From an uncultured Erysipelotrichaceae bacterium (GTDB lineage Bacteria; Bacillota_I; Bacilli_A; Erysipelotrichales; Erysipelotrichaceae): a stretch of 8,162 bases of DNA. The notes under the pieces were generated by a model, which did no database searches, was not told the DNA's origin, and worked only from the letters and a program-made list of their open reading frames with translations. The stretch is taken from the NCBI GenBank assembly GCA_902795905.1, contig CADBMY010000205.1:1-8162 (forward strand), given 5' to 3'. This document shows positions 6,826 through 8,162 of the stretch, in pieces. The position numbers and the translations under genes are program-made. Positions within the stretch are counted from its first letter, which is position 1. Each line of letters opens with the position of its first letter.

Positions 6826-7097
6826 ATGAAGACATACAGACCCGGTGTAAACGTATGGGCGATGTTCATGATCTTTTTGCTTGTGCTTTCGGGATGCGGT
6901 TCTTTCGGAAAGGAAACGGATACAGGTACTGCATGATCAGGGTGAATTATGCAGGAGATCCCTATGATATACGTACATCCGATAACAGTCTGTCTCTGTC
7001 TCTTCTGAACAATATTGCTGAAAGTATCAGCTATCGGTATGATGAAGGAGAAGAGATGGGTAACTGTACGGAGATACAGATCAAAGACACGAACTGA
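6826..7097 (+). pseudogene. Small lipoprotein gene, apparently split by a one-base frameshift
   Basis: From ATG 6826 the frame gives a classic lipoprotein signal: basic start MKTYRPG, hydrophobic WAMFMIFLLVL and lipobox LSGC with Cys24. It then stops at TGA 6934-6936 after only 13 mature residues. The adjacent frame, from ATG 6933 inside that stop (ATGA), continues for 54 residues (starting MIRVNYAGDPYDI, ending in CTEIQIKDTN) to the stop at 7095-7097, with codon use like neighbouring genes. Joining the two by one base would give a lipoprotein of about 91 residues. I infer a recent single-base deletion. Reinitiation at ATGA, a programmed -1 shift or a sequencing error are alternatives. The ribosome binding site is weak (AGG just before the ATG); an in-frame ATG at 6781 is possible. 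No family is recognised. It ends 24 bases before the LURP-one gene and is probably co-transcribed with it. Confidence 0.55.
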
Positions 7098-7121
7098 TAT
7101 ATAACAGGATAAGGAGGAAGT

Positions 7122-7742
7122 ATGGGGATATTATCGAAACTGATGTCATTGGGTGAAGACCTGAACGAAGCGGCAGACACACTCAGCAGAAGTACGGTCA
7201 CGGATTACGGAGAACCGGTGTATTCACTGTATACAGCACTGGATCTGCGGGATATCCACAGACGGATCGATATCACGGATGAAGAGGGAAACGTCAAATA
7301 CTATACAAAGTCCAGCTTTATTCAGATCAAGGGAAAGACTGAGATCATGGATCCAAACGGGAATGTGATCGCCTATCTTGAGAAGAAACCGATCAGTCTC
7401 CATGAGATACACTATATTACAATGGCTGACGGCAGGAAGTTCACGCTGTCCAATGAGCTCTTTCATGTCGTGGATGACATCACGAATATCGAGGGTCTGG
7501 ACTGGCAGATCCGCGGCAACATCCTTGGTCTGAGTTTCAATCTTGTGGATCAGAACGAACAGCCTGTCGCATCGATCGGAAAGAAGATGCTCTCGATCCA
7601 TGACAAGTACAGTATTGATGTATACCAGCCGCAGTATGAAGATGTGATCGTAGCCATCGTCATCCAGCTGGAGAAGATGATCGAAGCACGCAATGACAAT
7701 AACAGTTCTTCTTCGGTTTCCTTCGGCTCCGACAATCACTGA
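7122..7742 (+). CDS. LURP-one-related (YxjI/tubby-like fold) family protein
   Basis: The protein has 206 residues and no signal peptide. Repeating beta-strand units of the type IDITDEEGNVKYYTKSSF and EIMDPNGNVIAYLEKK (about 50-90), the block NIEGLDWQIRGNILGLSFNL (about 123-142), SIGKKMLSIHDKYSIDV, and a final helix DVIVAIVIQLEKMI (about 175-188) match the LURP-one-related barrel with its central C-terminal helix. This family is related to phospholipid scramblases and tubby proteins. Bacterial members have no established function. Unusual here are a 30-36 residue helical N-terminal extension and a Ser/Asn-rich tail (NNSSSSVSFGS). AAGGAGG at 7111-7117, four bases before ATG 7122, fixes the start. 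The gene follows the small lipoprotein frame by 24 bases. Confidence 0.8.
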   Translation: MGILSKLMSLGEDLNEAADTLSRSTVTDYGEPVYSLYTALDLRDIHRRIDITDEEGNVKYYTKSSFIQIKGKTEIMDPNGNVIAYLEKKPISLHEIHYITMADGRKFTLSNELFHVVDDITNIEGLDWQIRGNILGLSFNLVDQNEQPVASIGKKMLSIHDKYSIDVYQPQYEDVIVAIVIQLEKMIEARNDNNSSSSVSFGSDNH

Positions 7743-7771
7743 GTAAGGGAAAACATCACAGATCTGTTAAC

Positions 7772-7802
7772 AGGGCAGGTACGGAATTGTACCTGTCTTT
7801 TA
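7772..7802 (+). terminator. Terminator after the LURP-one gene
   Basis: CAGGTAC (7776-7782) and GTACCTG (7789-7795) pair around GGAATT, and flanking bases 7772-7775 and 7796-7799 extend the stem with two G-U pairs. The descending side runs into TCTTTTAT. The hairpin lies 29 bases after the stop codon. Confidence 0.85.
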
Positions 7803-7836
7803 TCAAATGAGAAAAGATTGGTAAAACAATTCCGGG

Positions 7837-7852
7837 GGATATCCAATATAAT
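7837..7852 (+). promoter_or_regulatory. TATAAT -10 box with adjacent GGATATCC palindrome
   Basis: TATAAT at 7847-7852 precedes the next gene's ATG by 44 bases. No good -35 is present at the right distance (AAACAA at 7824-7829). The palindrome GGATATCC (7837-7844) sits in the spacer and could bind a regulator. Confidence 0.5.
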
Positions 7853-7896
7853 AGAATTCGTATTAAAAACGAGCAGTATCGTCAGGAGGCAGTCAA

Positions 7897-8162
7897 ATGA
7901 AGAAGATCTGGGACAGTTGGTTAAAAGAAGGAACCATCTTATACTGTGCTATCTATACGGTGACGACCATCGTCAACAGTATCGGTTACCTGATGCAGGG
8001 TATACAGCATGATCCTAACGGAAACTGGCATGAACTGACGAGAGCTGCGGTCGTACTGATCGGTGTGCTGGCTTATGAGCTGGCGATCCATCTGCCGGTA
8101 AAGAATATCCTGCTTCGTGCTGTAATTGTCTACGCAGTGACGATGCCTCTTGTTCTTCTGAC
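7897..8162 (+). CDS. Small multi-spanning membrane protein (partial, runs off the window)
   Basis: AGGAGG at 7884-7889 sits seven bases before ATG 7897, and the frame stays open to the window edge (88 complete codons). The start is MKKIWDSWLKEG. Predicted membrane segments lie at about 12-34 (ILYCAIYTVTTIVNSIGYL), 48-66 (LTRAAVVLIGVLAYELAIHL) and from about 70 onward. A short polar loop, QHDPNGNWHE, joins the first two. The layout resembles small uncharacterised Bacillota membrane proteins such as the DUF6608 group, but that is a loose impression and no function can be given. It has its own TATAAT box and follows a terminator, so it is a separate unit from the LURP-one gene. Confidence 0.75.
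   Translation, partial: MKKIWDSWLKEGTILYCAIYTVTTIVNSIGYLMQGIQHDPNGNWHELTRAAVVLIGVLAYELAIHLPVKNILLRAVIVYAVTMPLVLL

Noticed and set aside
7818..8012. Plus-strand frame beginning at 7818
   Set aside because: It starts in the promoter region and overlaps, in another frame, the membrane protein gene at 7897, which has an AGGAGG site and membrane segments.

Overview
The window looks like a chromosomal stretch from a Gram-positive gut-type member of the Bacillota (Erysipelotrichia or Clostridia would fit). The grounds are strong AAGGAGG-type ribosome binding sites, sigma-A TATAAT boxes, short hairpin terminators, a LURP-one-related protein of the Bacillus YxjI kind, a lipoprotein signal, and mid-range base composition. 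The genus cannot be resolved by eye. I see no rRNA, tRNA, CRISPR array or transposase. The DNA is unusually rich in GATC (about 134 sites by hand count).

Layout, left to right. Positions 1-67 probably hold the tail of an upstream gene, followed by a long hairpin (101-142). A candidate promoter then leads into a two-gene plus-strand operon, tldD-tldE (231-1616 and 1613-2899, ATGA overlap), encoding the two subunits of the TldD/TldE metallopeptidase. A convergent terminator (2917-2946) separates it from a minus-strand remnant of an S41-type C-terminal processing peptidase (2947-3426). The remnant keeps the catalytic-serine half but has lost its front, and it abuts the promoter of the next plus-strand gene. 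That gene is a membrane-anchored YdcF/SanA-type DUF218 protein (3513-4304). A perfect bidirectional terminator (4313-4339) follows. Then comes a minus-strand operon read from right to left: a GPH-family sugar:cation symporter (6610-5123) and a PIG-L/LmbE zinc deacetylase (5126-4353), again coupled by an ATGA overlap.

The 215-base gap 6611-6825 lies between divergent units. It carries a TATAAT box, a perfect 19-base operator-like palindrome and a further half-site copy. To its right is a small lipoprotein gene that appears frameshifted (6826-7097), then a LURP-one-related protein gene (7122-7742) with an excellent ribosome binding site and a terminator. The window ends inside a small multi-spanning membrane protein (from 7897).

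Functional reading: the GPH symporter and PIG-L deacetylase are the clearest working pair, suggesting uptake and deacetylation of an N-acetylated sugar or glycoside. TldD/TldE would process peptides, but no precursor or toxin/antitoxin substrate is visible nearby. I did not find a clearly new system. The best second-look items are the palindrome-controlled lipoprotein/LURP-one unit, the truncated S41 peptidase and the GATC density.
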